Positions 56,096 through 64,000 of a DNA stretch of 64,000 bases are shown one piece after another. Under the pieces are notes generated by a model. It ran no database searches and was not told the origin of the DNA. It saw only the letters and a list, made by a program, of their open reading frames with translations. Origin of the DNA: Dermatophilus congolensis (GTDB lineage Bacteria > Actinomycetota > Actinomycetes > Actinomycetales > Dermatophilaceae); contig JAUNUP010000016.1 in assembly GCA_030538115.1 (NCBI GenBank), positions 1-64,000 on the forward strand, in the 5' to 3' direction. The translations under genes and the position numbers were made by a program. How positions within the stretch are numbered: position 1 is the stretch's first letter; the number at the start of each line of letters is the position of its first letter.

Positions 56096-58228
56096 TCAAC
56101 GAGCGATCAGTACGACATTCAGGCCGCGCATAACTTCCTTCGGCACCGCGAATCCGCCACGCCCGTTTCCGTCGTAACGCATGAGAACACCATTCGTGCG
56201 CAGAGCGAGAAGGTCACTGACCCCGTCGGCGGCCAGGTCGCCGGGCGACAAGACGTCTACGAACGAATTCCAGCCGCGGCCGTGCGCGATGACGCGGGAA
56301 ATGCCGCCCGCTCCGTCGCCCACGCCCACGAATCCGCGCCCCGTTGAATCCGACCAGACGAGGTCTGCCTTGCCGTCTCCGGTGAGTTCACCGGCACCGC
56401 GCAGGGCCACGATGCGGGCCGGACGCGTGATCTCCTTGGTGCCGACGATCTTCCCGCCCGGCCCGCCCCGGAGCAGCACGATGGCGCGGGTGCGGTTGTC
56501 GATGGCCACGAGGTCGCGGTAGCCATCACCGTCGACGTCGCCGCCCGACGCGATCGAGCGCAGGTGCCCCATCGGCCCGGTGAGGTAGCTGGGTCCGCGC
56601 AGGCCACCCTTCGTGTCACCGCGGTAGAGCACGAGGCGGCCCGTGCTCTTCTGCCGGGCGATGAGGTCGACTCCGCCCGAACCGTCCCACTGTCCGACCG
56701 ACAGCAGGGTGTCGACCGTGTGCCAGTGCGTGCCGATGCGTGTGGCCGCGCCGAAGCGGCCGTGGCCGAGCGTCGCACGACGCCACAGGTTTCCGGCCTT
56801 GTCGGTGTAGACGAGGTCGGAATACGTCGCCGAATCGGTCCCCGCAGCTGCCGGCGGACGCAACGGGCCGGGCGCCGGCTGGTCGGTGGGCTGCTGCGTG
56901 GGCTTGGGGGCCGGGGCGGGCGTAGGAGCCTGAGCACCTCCACTGACCGTGAACCAGTCCGACTTCAGCCCTAGGGCCGCCCTGAACTTGGCACCGGTCG
57001 CAGTGACCGCGCCGCGCGATCCTTCGATGCGCATACTCGTCACGCGGCCACCCAGCGGACCGTTGCCGTCACGGGCCGTCACGGTGATAGCGCGCAGCGA
57101 CCCGACCCCGAAGGCCTTCTCGACCGCGGCTGGGGTGACGGCCTTGGTCCACGAGGTGTTCGGGTTGGCCTTGCGACCGTCGTACGGGTCGGCCTTCGCG
57201 ATCTGGTAGGCGGGCCCCCCGGCAGCGGTGTAGCCACCGTTGGAGGCAGAGAACTCGGCGTGCACGAACGGTGCGCCGGGAGCGGTCGACGTGCGCATGA
57301 CGACACCCTCGGTCGCCGAGATCGCGGCCGTGGCCCGGCTGTCCTCGGTGGCGGTGCGACGCCCGGAGGAGCTGTACGTGGCAACACCCTTGAAGACCTG
57401 GCAGGTGATCGTGTCGCAGATGTCCCAGGTGGCTCCACGAGAGCGTTGACGGTCACGATACGACGAGGCGTACGTACGGGCCGCGACGGACTGGGCCGCG
57501 ACCGCCTCCCGGTGCCACGACGCCGGCATCTCGTTCGGCACCACACTGCGAAGGTAGGACTGCATCGAGGAGTTCAACACAGTGCGCAGGCTCTTGGTGG
57601 CGGTGCCATCGGCTACCGCCGAAACGGATCCGCGCAGGTCTTTCGACGACCCGCCTGGCAGCACCACACGCACGATGCCGGAGTTGGTCGTGAACCGGAT
57701 CGAGGGCCCGGTGGCGAGGGGGTATCCCTTCCAGCCTCCGCTCGTGCCCCGGTACTGCAGCGAGACCTTGCCGCCCGCCGCCACGGCCCGCCAGGCCGCG
57801 TACTCACCGCCCGTCGGCAGCGCCCTCCGGGTCGCGCCCACGGCAGCAGTGAGCCCCGCCGCGGGGAGTACCTGGGTGTCGCCGTCGGTGTCGGCCGAGA
57901 TCCACACACGGATCTCGGGGTCACCGATCTGTTCGCGAACGGTGCCCGGGTAGTAGAAGTCGAGAATCCGGCTCCAGTCGAGTCCTGCGTCGGCGGCACC
58001 GTAGGCACCCCACTGGCTCATGCCGCGGCCGTGGCCGAAACCCCGTCCGGAAACCGTTAACGCACCGCTGGTCGGGCGGTTCGCCACCTCGTCGGCAGCA
58101 TGCGCCGCCGGAGCGGAGACAACCGGAATGGTGACGGCCAGCGGCACCGCGAGCGCAGCCGCGAGTGCAAGGGCGGGCGAGACCGCCTGGACCTGGCGTG
58201 ATTTCGGGGCGCGGGATTCTGGGCTCAC
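56096..58228 (-). CDS. Secreted SpoIID/LytB-domain protein with FG-GAP-like repeats
   Basis: A 710-residue exported protein with a signal peptide (cleavage after AHA near residue 44). The SpoIID/LytB region (about 55-440) contains SGRGFGHGRGMSQWGAYGAADAG, SYLRSVVPNEMPASWHREAV and AAQSVAARTYASSYRDRQ; in Bacillus SpoIID cuts glycan strands. A Pro-rich linker (about 445-475) leads to a C-terminal propeller of FG-GAP/VCBS-type repeats (VDGDGYRDLVAIDNRTRAIV, LTGDGKADLVWSDSTGRGFV). Its likely role is cell wall turnover outside the cell. The start is GTG at 58228 after GGGGG. Confidence 0.87.
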   Translation of the reverse strand: MSPESRAPKSRQVQAVSPALALAAALAVPLAVTIPVVSAPAAHAADEVANRPTSGALTVSGRGFGHGRGMSQWGAYGAADAGLDWSRILDFYYPGTVREQIGDPEIRVWISADTDGDTQVLPAAGLTAAVGATRRALPTGGEYAAWRAVAAGGKVSLQYRGTSGGWKGYPLATGPSIRFTTNSGIVRVVLPGGSSKDLRGSVSAVADGTATKSLRTVLNSSMQSYLRSVVPNEMPASWHREAVAAQSVAARTYASSYRDRQRSRGATWDICDTITCQVFKGVATYSSSGRRTATEDSRATAAISATEGVVMRTSTAPGAPFVHAEFSASNGGYTAAGGPAYQIAKADPYDGRKANPNTSWTKAVTPAAVEKAFGVGSLRAITVTARDGNGPLGGRVTSMRIEGSRGAVTATGAKFRAALGLKSDWFTVSGGAQAPTPAPAPKPTQQPTDQPAPGPLRPPAAAGTDSATYSDLVYTDKAGNLWRRATLGHGRFGAATRIGTHWHTVDTLLSVGQWDGSGGVDLIARQKSTGRLVLYRGDTKGGLRGPSYLTGPMGHLRSIASGGDVDGDGYRDLVAIDNRTRAIVLLRGGPGGKIVGTKEITRPARIVALRGAGELTGDGKADLVWSDSTGRGFVGVGDGAGGISRVIAHGRGWNSFVDVLSPGDLAADGVSDLLALRTNGVLMRYDGNGRGGFAVPKEVMRGLNVVLIAR

Positions 58229-58346
58229 GTACCCCCAGATCGGCAGAACCGCCCGGGTTCTGACCGGATCCGCGCTCGAAGATCACGATTCGGTCACTTC
58301 GTCTGTGCCGAGTCGGCTCCACCCGAAAGCTCGGCGGCTCGGCGAC

Positions 58347-58826
58347 TCAGCGAACCGGCTCGACGCCTCCGTGGTACTCGATGAGGGCTGCCAACCGCGC
58401 GGCCTCACGCTGCGCGCGCTCGCCGTCGGCCTTCTGTATCGCCATCACAGCGACAGTGTCGGTGTCGTTGAGGTCGAGGCTGGCCCACGGTGCCCCGCCG
58501 CCGAACTGCAAGCGGAGGATCTGGTGCCACTCGAGTCGCCGGGTGAGAAAGAGGTTGCGCACGATGAGCCCGCGTTCGCTGGGCTTGGCCTCGATGCGCG
58601 CGAACCGCGACAAGAACCACGAGGTCACGGCACCGAGCCCGAACAGGAAGATGCGGTCGGTGATCATCCAGTTCGCGCCCGGGATCGTCACCGCTGCCAC
58701 CGCGAACGCGAGCAGCACCACCAGCGCCATCACCGTGGGCACCCGCGTGCCCCAACGAGGCCTGAAGGTCGCGTACGGATCGGTCGCGGCGTCGTCTGCT
58801 GAGGGTCGAGGGGCGCGGGGTGACAT
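58347..58826 (-). CDS. PH-domain membrane protein
   Basis: A 159-residue protein with two transmembrane helices (about residues 30-50 and 57-72) and a C-terminal bacterial PH domain (SERGLIVRNLFLTRRLEWHQILRLQFGGG, WASLDLNDTDTVAVMAIQKADG). Proteins like this stand next to hisG in many Actinobacteria; function is unknown. The stop of hisG is 2 nt from its start, so the two are co-transcribed. Confidence 0.85.
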   Translation of the reverse strand: MSPRAPRPSADDAATDPYATFRPRWGTRVPTVMALVVLLAFAVAAVTIPGANWMITDRIFLFGLGAVTSWFLSRFARIEAKPSERGLIVRNLFLTRRLEWHQILRLQFGGGAPWASLDLNDTDTVAVMAIQKADGERAQREAARLAALIEYHGGVEPVR

Positions 58827-58828
58827 GA

Positions 58829-59674
58829 TCAGACCCGGCAGACCGTGATGTCGGTGACGAGAATCGCTCGCGCACCGATCTGGTAGAGCTCGTCCATGAT
58901 GTTGTTGACGCCCTTGCGCGGCACCATCACCCGCACCGCCACGTGGCCCTCGTCGCGCAGCGGCGAGACCGTGGGCGATTCGAGGCCCGGCGTGATCTTG
59001 CTGGCGGCGTCGACGAGGTCGGCGCGGATGTCGTAGTCCATCATCACGTAGGTGCGTGCCGTGACGATGCCCTGCATGCGCCGCCGAAAGACCTGGAACG
59101 CGGGGTCGTCGACCATCTCGGCCCGGCCGATGAGCACCGCCTCCGACTTGATGATCGGCTCACCGAATACTTCGAGGCCCTGATTGCGCAGGGTGGTGCC
59201 GGTCTCGACGACATCGGCGATGGCGTCGGCGACTCCCAGCGTGATCGAGGTCTCCACCGCTCCGTCGAGGTGCACGACCGTGGCCTCGACGCCCTGCTTC
59301 TCCAGGTGATCGCGTACGAGCCCGGAGTAGCTGGTCGCGACGCGCTTACCCTCGAGCTGCTCGAGCGCCGTGATGTCGCCTGCCTTACCCGCGAACCTGA
59401 ACGTCGACCGCGCGAACCCGAGCGGGAGGCTCTCGACCGCGTCGCTACCGGAGTCGACCAGCAGATCACGGCCCGTGATGCCGCCGTGCAGAGTGCCCGA
59501 CCCGACGTAGGTCGCGATGTCGCGGGGCCGGAGGTAGAAGAACTCGATGTCGTTGTCGGCGTCTCGCAGGATCAGCTCTTTGGTGTCGCGGCGGGTGCGG
59601 TACCCCGACTCGCGCAGCATCGTGACGGCGGATTCGGACAGCGACCCCTTGTTGGGGACGGCGATGCGCAGCAT
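58829..59674 (-). CDS. hisG: ATP phosphoribosyltransferase (long form)
   Basis: A 281-residue enzyme that performs the first step of histidine synthesis, ATP plus PRPP to phosphoribosyl-ATP. Catalytic part: LRIAVPNKGSLSESAVTMLR, LGFARSTFRFAG, the PRPP loop DAIADVVETGTTLRNQGL. The C-terminal ACT-like regulatory domain (PLRDEGHVAVRVMVPRKGVNNIM, ILVTDITVCRV) mediates feedback by histidine and marks the long, HisZ-independent form. It follows hisE on the same strand. Confidence 0.96.
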   Translation of the reverse strand: MLRIAVPNKGSLSESAVTMLRESGYRTRRDTKELILRDADNDIEFFYLRPRDIATYVGSGTLHGGITGRDLLVDSGSDAVESLPLGFARSTFRFAGKAGDITALEQLEGKRVATSYSGLVRDHLEKQGVEATVVHLDGAVETSITLGVADAIADVVETGTTLRNQGLEVFGEPIIKSEAVLIGRAEMVDDPAFQVFRRRMQGIVTARTYVMMDYDIRADLVDAASKITPGLESPTVSPLRDEGHVAVRVMVPRKGVNNIMDELYQIGARAILVTDITVCRV

Positions 59675-59708
59675 GCTCGGCTCTCGTCTGTGTCGATGTG
59701 TCGCAGGT

Positions 59709-59748
59709 GGCTCTGTGAACTGTGGGGCTCTGTGGGCTCTGTGAACTG
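59709..59748. repeat. Short tandem-like repeats in the hisE-hisG spacer
   Basis: GGCTCTGTG occurs three times at 59709, 59726 and 59735; the first and third are extended to GGCTCTGTGAACTG. They occupy most of the 81-nt spacer between hisE and hisG. Confidence 0.7.
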
Positions 59749-59755
59749 AGCCGGC

Positions 59756-60019
59756 TCAGAGGTGGTTGTAGACGTCTTCGAGGGTGATGCCCTTGGCGAC
59801 CATGAGCACCGTCAGGTGGTAGAGCACCTGGCTGATCTCGGCGGCGAGAGCGTCGGGCTCTTCGTATTCGGCCGCCATCCAGACCTCGGCGGCCTCTTCG
59901 ACGACCTTCTTGCCGATGAAGTGCACTCCCGCATCGAGCTCGGCGACGGTGCCCGAACCGGCCGGACGCGTGGCCGCCTTCTCTACGACCTCGGCGTACA
60001 TCTGATCAAACGTCTTCAC
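59756..60019 (-). CDS. hisE: Phosphoribosyl-ATP pyrophosphohydrolase
   Basis: An 87-residue enzyme for the second step of histidine synthesis, hydrolysis of phosphoribosyl-ATP. The MazG-like metal-binding helix is visible ([19 protein letters not shown], with D in [15 protein letters not shown]). The GTG at 60019 ([15 protein letters not shown]) is the normal family start. It lies 11 nt past the stop of the MTHFR-family gene and 81 nt before hisG. Confidence 0.95.
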   Translation of the reverse strand: MKTFDQMYAEVVEKAATRPAGSGTVAELDAGVHFIGKKVVEEAAEVWMAAEYEEPDALAAEISQVLYHLTVLMVAKGITLEDVYNHL

Positions 60020-60030
60020 GAGTCTCAACC

Positions 60031-61122
60031 CTAACGTGCGTCGCGGAGGTGGCCTTGGGTCGTCTCGCCGTCCAGCGTCGCCACCTGCGAGATTCGCGCC
60101 AGCGGCCCCAGTCGGGGACGGTTCAGGTCGGCAGAGATCAGGCGGGCCAATTCGACCGACGCCTCGATCTCGACCTTGCGGTTCGAGACGGATTCGACGC
60201 TGAACCCGAACGGGATGCCCAGGTGGCGGCAGAACCGCGCCAGTTCGCGCGCCGCCCCGAGCGAGTGCGAGAGAGACACCGTGAGCGGATCGTGGGCGCG
60301 CACGAGTTCGTTGCGCACCCAACGCGGCACGTCGACACCGAGCCACTCGATGAACTCCATCGACTTGATCGAGCCGCAGAGCGACATCGTGAAGATGAGC
60401 GGAGCCATGCGCTGATCGGGGCGCTCTTCGGCCCATGTGTACGCGTAATCGGACGCCAAGTCTTTGGCCGCGCGCACGTCGAAGACCACCTGGGTGACGA
60501 AATACGAACACCCCGCGTCGACCTTCGCCATGAGTCGTCGGTGTTCGTCTCCCTTGCGGGTGTGCCGCTCGGGGATGGCGACGCCGCCCAGCGGCACGGC
60601 TGGACGCACGTCGGAGTGGACCTGGTAGGCGCGCTGCAGCGACGTCTTGACGGGTTGCGTCGCCGAGGCCGCACCGACGAAGACCGTTGCCACGTCATCG
60701 GTGGCGCCTCCGAGAAAGCCGCCGATCTGGTCGGTGTCGTACTTGCCGACGCAGCGGTAGACGATCGCCTGCCCGTCCCATTCGTTGAGGTGGTTGCGGA
60801 AATAGATGTCCGGATCCCAGGACTCGACGAACGGGTAGGGGCGTTCGATATCGGTGCGTGACGTCTCGTCTGCGATGTCGTAGAGGAGCAGCGCGTCGAG
60901 GGCGAGGTTGTCGAGCCGCGCGAGGGTCGCATCCGCGATGGCAGGGAGCCGCTCGGGCGGGGTGGCCAGGCGCGGGGGCGTGATGCCGAAGAGCAGCAGT
61001 TCTCCCTCGCCGTCGGCGATCACCTGACGAAAACGGCTCGTGCCGTCGGCGGCACGGGTGGGCAACGGGGCGGGACGATCTCGATCAGGCACGTTCCTCA
61101 CCGTAACGGCTGCCACCGACAC
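60031..61122 (-). CDS. Methylenetetrahydrofolate reductase family protein
   Basis: A 363-residue flavin TIM-barrel protein related to 5,10-methylenetetrahydrofolate reductase. Recognisable parts are [46 protein letters not shown], and the actinobacterial end [25 protein letters not shown]. It may supply methyl-THF for methionine synthesis, which would pair with ahcY, but this branch is divergent and untested as far as I know. Several GTG starts exist (61122, 61092); the first has no clear ribosome binding site. Confidence 0.75.
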   Translation of the reverse strand: MSVAAVTVRNVPDRDRPAPLPTRAADGTSRFRQVIADGEGELLLFGITPPRLATPPERLPAIADATLARLDNLALDALLLYDIADETSRTDIERPYPFVESWDPDIYFRNHLNEWDGQAIVYRCVGKYDTDQIGGFLGGATDDVATVFVGAASATQPVKTSLQRAYQVHSDVRPAVPLGGVAIPERHTRKGDEHRRLMAKVDAGCSYFVTQVVFDVRAAKDLASDYAYTWAEERPDQRMAPLIFTMSLCGSIKSMEFIEWLGVDVPRWVRNELVRAHDPLTVSLSHSLGAARELARFCRHLGIPFGFSVESVSNRKVEIEASVELARLISADLNRPRLGPLARISQVATLDGETTQGHLRDAR

Positions 61123-61221
61123 AACCTCAATCGCCCGTTCGGAGCGCGACCGCCCGAGGCATCACCGACATCTCCGTCTCGTGCACGCCGGCGTCACGTG
61201 CACGAGCGTGGGGGCCCCGCC

Positions 61222-61692
61222 CTATCCGCGCACGGCCACGAGGGTCTGCGCCGTGGCGATCGCCGCAGCGGCCGCTTCGTACCCCTTCGACTCGCGCGAC
61301 CCCTGCATCCCACTGCGGTCGGCGACCTGCGCCTCGTTGTCGCAGGTGAGCACACCGAATCCGATGGCCTTGCCCGTGTCGAGACTGACCCGCATGAGGC
61401 CGTCCGTCACACCGGACGAGACGTACTCGAAGTGCGGTGTGCCACCGCGGATGACGACACCGAGCGCCACGACGACGTCGAACTTCTCGGCGGCTGCCGC
61501 CACTACGACGGGCAGTTCGAAGCTGCCGGGTACCCGGAAAACCTCCACCGAGTCGACCTTCGCCTCGGCGCAGGCGCTTTGGGCACCCTCGATGAGCGCG
61601 TTCATGAACTCCTCGTGCCAGCTCGCGGCCACGATCGCGACCGTGAGGCCGGATCCGTCGAGGGTCAGTTCAGGTGAGCCGAAACCGGCCAT
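61222..61692 (-). CDS. ribH: 6,7-dimethyl-8-ribityllumazine synthase
   Basis: A 156-residue enzyme that condenses the ribityl-uracil intermediate with dihydroxybutanone phosphate; it forms large icosahedral or pentameric assemblies. Motifs: VAIVAASWHEEFMNALIEGA, VFRVPGSFELPVV, the phosphate-binding VALGVVIRGGTPHFEYVS and FGVLTCDNEAQ. The ATG at 61692 follows GGAACCACC-poor sequence; AAAGGA lies at usual spacing. It is downstream of ribBA in the rib operon. Confidence 0.96.
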   Translation of the reverse strand: MAGFGSPELTLDGSGLTVAIVAASWHEEFMNALIEGAQSACAEAKVDSVEVFRVPGSFELPVVVAAAAEKFDVVVALGVVIRGGTPHFEYVSSGVTDGLMRVSLDTGKAIGFGVLTCDNEAQVADRSGMQGSRESKGYEAAAAAIATAQTLVAVRG

Positions 61693-61766
61693 GGGTGGTT
61701 CCTTTCGTCAAGCATGTCGAGGGTCGTGGGCAGATGCCCGCAGACAGGGAGTCAGGGTCTGACGTG

Positions 61767-63032
61767 TCAGGGTCGAAGTGTCGCGCCCTGGGCGATCGGA
61801 TCGTTGAGGCCGGCCACCAGGTGCCCGAGCCTCGTGGCTTTGGTGCGCAAGTAGGCCTCGTTCTCGGGGGTGACGGTCGTGCGGACGGGGCGGGAGGCGG
61901 CAACGCGCACCCCACCCTCCTCGAGCGCTGCCACCTTGGCGGGGTTTCCGGTCAGCAGCACGACATCGGTCAGACCCAGGTCGGCGAGTATCGCTACCGC
62001 CGCACCGTACTCGCGCGCATCGACCGGCAGGCCGAGGTGCGTCTGGGCGTCGACCGTGTCGACACCTCCGTCCTGAAGCGCATAGGCGGCCAGCTTGGCG
62101 AGCAGGCCCACTCCGCGTCCTTCGTGACCGCGCAGGTAGACGACCGCGCCGCCCTGTTCGGCGATGAGCTCCATGCTGCGCGCGAGCTGCGGGCCGCAAT
62201 CGCAGCGGCGCGAGCCGAACGTGTCACCGGTGAGGCACTCGGAGTGCACGCGCACCAGCGGCGGCGTGTTCGGGTCGGGTTGGGCGCCGAGCGGGCTCAC
62301 CAGAGCGATGTGCTCGACTCCCGAGATCCCGTCGAGATAGCCGGTGAGCTCGAACGTGCCGTGCTCGGTGGGCAACACGGTGTGCGCGACCGGCGTCGCG
62401 CGGTCGTGCAAGCGCCGGTAGTCGGCGAGCGCCGCGATCGTGATGACGGGCAGGTTGTGCGTGCGGCCCATCTCCAGCACCGCGGGCGCGCGCATCATGT
62501 CGCCGTCGTCGTGGACGAGCTCGCCGATCACCCCGACCGGCGGCAGCCCGGCGAGCTTGCACAGATCGACGGTCGCCTCGGTGTGGCCGGCGCGCTCCAA
62601 CACCCCGCCCTTACGCGCGCGCAGCGGCACGACGTGGCCGGGGCGGATGAAGTCGCTCGGGCGCGCATCGGGTGCGGCCAGCAACCGGATCGTCGTCGCG
62701 CGGTCAGCGGCGCTGATCCCCGTGGTCACACCGGCGGCGGCGTCGACGGTGACCGTGTACGCCGTACGCAGCGGATCCTGGTTGTTCGGCACCATGAGCG
62801 GCAGGTCGAGCGCGTCGGCACGCGACGGCGTCATCGGGGCACACAGGTAACCGGAGGTGTGCCTGATCGTCCACGCACACCATTCGCGGGTGAGGGTCGA
62901 GGCCGCCATCACGACATCGCCCTCGTTCTCGCGGTTCTCGTCGTCGAGCACGAGCACCGGGCGCCCCTCACGCAGGGCGTCGAGCGCCTCCGGAATCGTC
63001 GCGAACCCCGTGAGGGTGGGCTGTTCGGTCAT
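61767..63032 (-). CDS. ribBA: Bifunctional 3,4-dihydroxy-2-butanone-4-phosphate synthase / GTP cyclohydrolase II
   Basis: A 421-residue fusion that makes both precursors of riboflavin. Residues about 1-205 are the RibB part (IPEALDALREGRPVLVLDDENRENEGD, GHTEATVDLCKLAGLPPVGV). Residues about 212-415 are the RibA part with three zinc cysteines (CLTGDTFGSRRCDCGPQL) and the catalytic RGHEGRGVGLLAK. Its ATG overlaps the stop of the PnuC-type gene (63029-63032), so it is coupled. Confidence 0.96.
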   Translation of the reverse strand: MTEQPTLTGFATIPEALDALREGRPVLVLDDENRENEGDVVMAASTLTREWCAWTIRHTSGYLCAPMTPSRADALDLPLMVPNNQDPLRTAYTVTVDAAAGVTTGISAADRATTIRLLAAPDARPSDFIRPGHVVPLRARKGGVLERAGHTEATVDLCKLAGLPPVGVIGELVHDDGDMMRAPAVLEMGRTHNLPVITIAALADYRRLHDRATPVAHTVLPTEHGTFELTGYLDGISGVEHIALVSPLGAQPDPNTPPLVRVHSECLTGDTFGSRRCDCGPQLARSMELIAEQGGAVVYLRGHEGRGVGLLAKLAAYALQDGGVDTVDAQTHLGLPVDAREYGAAVAILADLGLTDVVLLTGNPAKVAALEEGGVRVAASRPVRTTVTPENEAYLRTKATRLGHLVAGLNDPIAQGATLRP

Positions 63033-63802
63033 GACCTCGTCCTCTCGTGCTCTGCGCCGCCTGTTTCTCCGAGCTCTCCCAGCTCTGTCAGCTCTCTCGG
63101 CTCTCCGCGCGCGGCGACAGAAGCCTGCGCGTTCTCCTCACGCGACGCCTTCCACCACACGAAGAACCCGGCGACGACGAACGCGCCGTAAACGAGGTAG
63201 AGCACCGCGGAGGGGTAGTACTGGCTGTGCCACAACAGCGGCACGCCGACGATGTCCACGGCGATCCAGGCGAGCCAGAAGTCGACCCAGCCGCGCGCCA
63301 TCGCGTAGGTCGCGACGATCGAGCCGACGAAGATCCACGCGTCGGTCCAGTAGTACCAACGCGGAGCGGGCCAGCCTGCACCGATCTGGGCGAACACGTA
63401 CTGGGTCACGACCACGGCGGCCAGGGAGCCGACGATGAGGGCCGTGCGCTCCTTCGCCGTCGCCCAGCGCGGGGTGATGGCCGGGGCCGAGGCAGCCTTG
63501 CCCGCCGACCGCTGCTTCCACGCCCACCAGCCGTACACGCTGGTCGCGATGAAGAAGATCTGCCTGAACGCCTGGCCGAACATCGGCTGGCGGCCGTCCT
63601 CCAGCCCGAAGGCGGTGCCGAAGAACACGGTGAACAGGATGACGTTGCCGATGATGCCGATCGGCCATGCCCACACGCGCCGCTTCAGCCCGCCGATGGC
63701 GGAGGCCAGGCCGAACCCGTTGCCGATGATCTCGCGCCAGTACAGCGGGTAGCCGCCCACGTCGATCCGGGCCTCGTAGATGGCATTGAGCCAGTCGTTC
63801 AT
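63029..63802 (-). CDS. PnuC-family vitamin transporter (riboflavin transporter PnuX-like)
   Basis: A 257-residue membrane protein with about seven helices. It shows the PnuC family pattern WREIIGNGFGLASAIGGLKRRVWAWPIG, IFFIATSVYGWWAWKQ and YYWTDAWIFVGSIVATYAMARGW. PnuC proteins bring in nicotinamide riboside by facilitated diffusion, but the copy inside actinobacterial rib operons (PnuX) takes up riboflavin, so that is the likely substrate. It lies between ribE and ribBA and overlaps both neighbours by 4 nt. The tail is charged and repeats Glu/Leu. Confidence 0.87.
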   Translation of the reverse strand: MNDWLNAIYEARIDVGGYPLYWREIIGNGFGLASAIGGLKRRVWAWPIGIIGNVILFTVFFGTAFGLEDGRQPMFGQAFRQIFFIATSVYGWWAWKQRSAGKAASAPAITPRWATAKERTALIVGSLAAVVVTQYVFAQIGAGWPAPRWYYWTDAWIFVGSIVATYAMARGWVDFWLAWIAVDIVGVPLLWHSQYYPSAVLYLVYGAFVVAGFFVWWKASREENAQASVAARGEPRELTELGELGETGGAEHERTRS

Positions 63803-64000
63803 CGGCCCGTCTCCTGCGCCTCGGACGACGTGGAGCCGTGGCCGAGGAGCCCCTCGACGTACTTGGCGAGCACGTCGACCTCGATGTTCACCGTGGCGCC
63901 TACGCCCGCTTCGCCGAGAGTCGTCTCCGACAGGGTGGTGGGGATGAGGCTGACCTGAAGCCCGGTGGGAGTCACCGCGCTCACGGTGAGAGAGACCCCG
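63799..64000 (-). CDS. ribE: Riboflavin synthase alpha subunit, C-terminal part (cut by window edge)
   Basis: The last 66 codons are visible, entering from the right edge. The frame reads GVSLTVSAVTPTGLQVSLIP near the edge and ends NIEVDVLAKYVEGLLGHG plus a short polar tail. DGVSLTV and the NIEVDxLAKYVE end are hallmarks of the second lumazine-binding domain of riboflavin synthase, which makes riboflavin from two lumazine molecules. An internal ATG at 63984 is not the start. The stop overlaps the PnuC-type gene's ATG by 4 nt. Confidence 0.92.
   Translation of the reverse strand, partial: GVSLTVSAVTPTGLQVSLIPTTLSETTLGEAGVGATVNIEVDVLAKYVEGLLGHGSTSSEAQETGR

Overview
The window is a single contiguous piece of a high-GC actinobacterial chromosome. 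Markers for this are two WhiB proteins, mycothione reductase, F420 biosynthesis genes, the MtrAB-LpqB system, a tmRNA with tag ADSKRTDFALAA, and frequent GTG starts with GTGA/ATGA overlaps. From about 30 to 55 kb the gene order follows the mycobacterial secA1 to fbiB block: Rv3235-like, secA, hpf, comF, lpqB, mtrB, mtrA, ahcY, SIS protein, Trm112, phosphomannomutase, DUF3499, Rv3259-like, whiB2, cofD, cofE. The lack of mycolate genes and the tmRNA tag fit Micrococcales (a Dermacoccaceae or Dermatophilaceae type organism is my guess); this is inference, not a search result.

Layout. 0-2.4 kb: truncated basic protein (probably an RNA helicase), thioredoxin, tmRNA, PPOX-fold protein. 2.4-6.8 kb: DUF2207 membrane protein, smpB, ftsX, ftsE. 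7-10.9 kb: a complete Propionibacterium-type transcarboxylase operon (5S, 12S, small accessory subunit, 1.3S) that separates ftsE from prfB. 11-17 kb: tandem universal stress protein, DUF937 protein, prfB, cardiolipin-synthase-like PLD, small ORF, nitronate-monooxygenase-like enzyme behind a perfect operator-like palindrome, then about 0.9 kb with no convincing gene. 17.9-25 kb: whiB1, PdtaS-type histidine kinase, the very large NAD-dependent glutamate dehydrogenase. 25-31 kb: small uncharacterised genes, a WS/DGAT-like acyltransferase, a CpaE/Ssd-like ATPase, a BldC-like DNA-binding protein and its neighbour.

31-43 kb: SecA, ribosome hibernation factor, ComF, LpqB-MtrB-MtrA, a VOC-SRPBCC fusion whose 3' end runs into abnormal homopolymer tracts, and ahcY. 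43-45.5 kb: a class F sortase with its probable surface-protein substrate. 45.7-51.5 kb: mycothione reductase, a sugar-phosphate group (SIS, Trm112, phosphomannomutase) and whiB2. 51.9-55 kb: F420 side-chain genes. 55-58.2 kb: two secreted cell-wall proteins. 58.3-64 kb: hisG-hisE, a MTHFR-family protein and the rib operon (ribH, ribBA, PnuC-type transporter, 3' end of ribE), all on the minus strand.

Most of the window is core housekeeping DNA, and I do not see a clear-cut new multi-gene defence or mobile system. No insertion sequence, phage, CRISPR array, tRNA or rRNA was found. The more unusual items are the transcarboxylase operon in the cell-division block, the sortase with a non-canonical sorting motif, two enzymes with altered active-site motifs, several perfect palindromes in intergenic regions, and a probable assembly or sequence problem near 41.42-41.46 kb.
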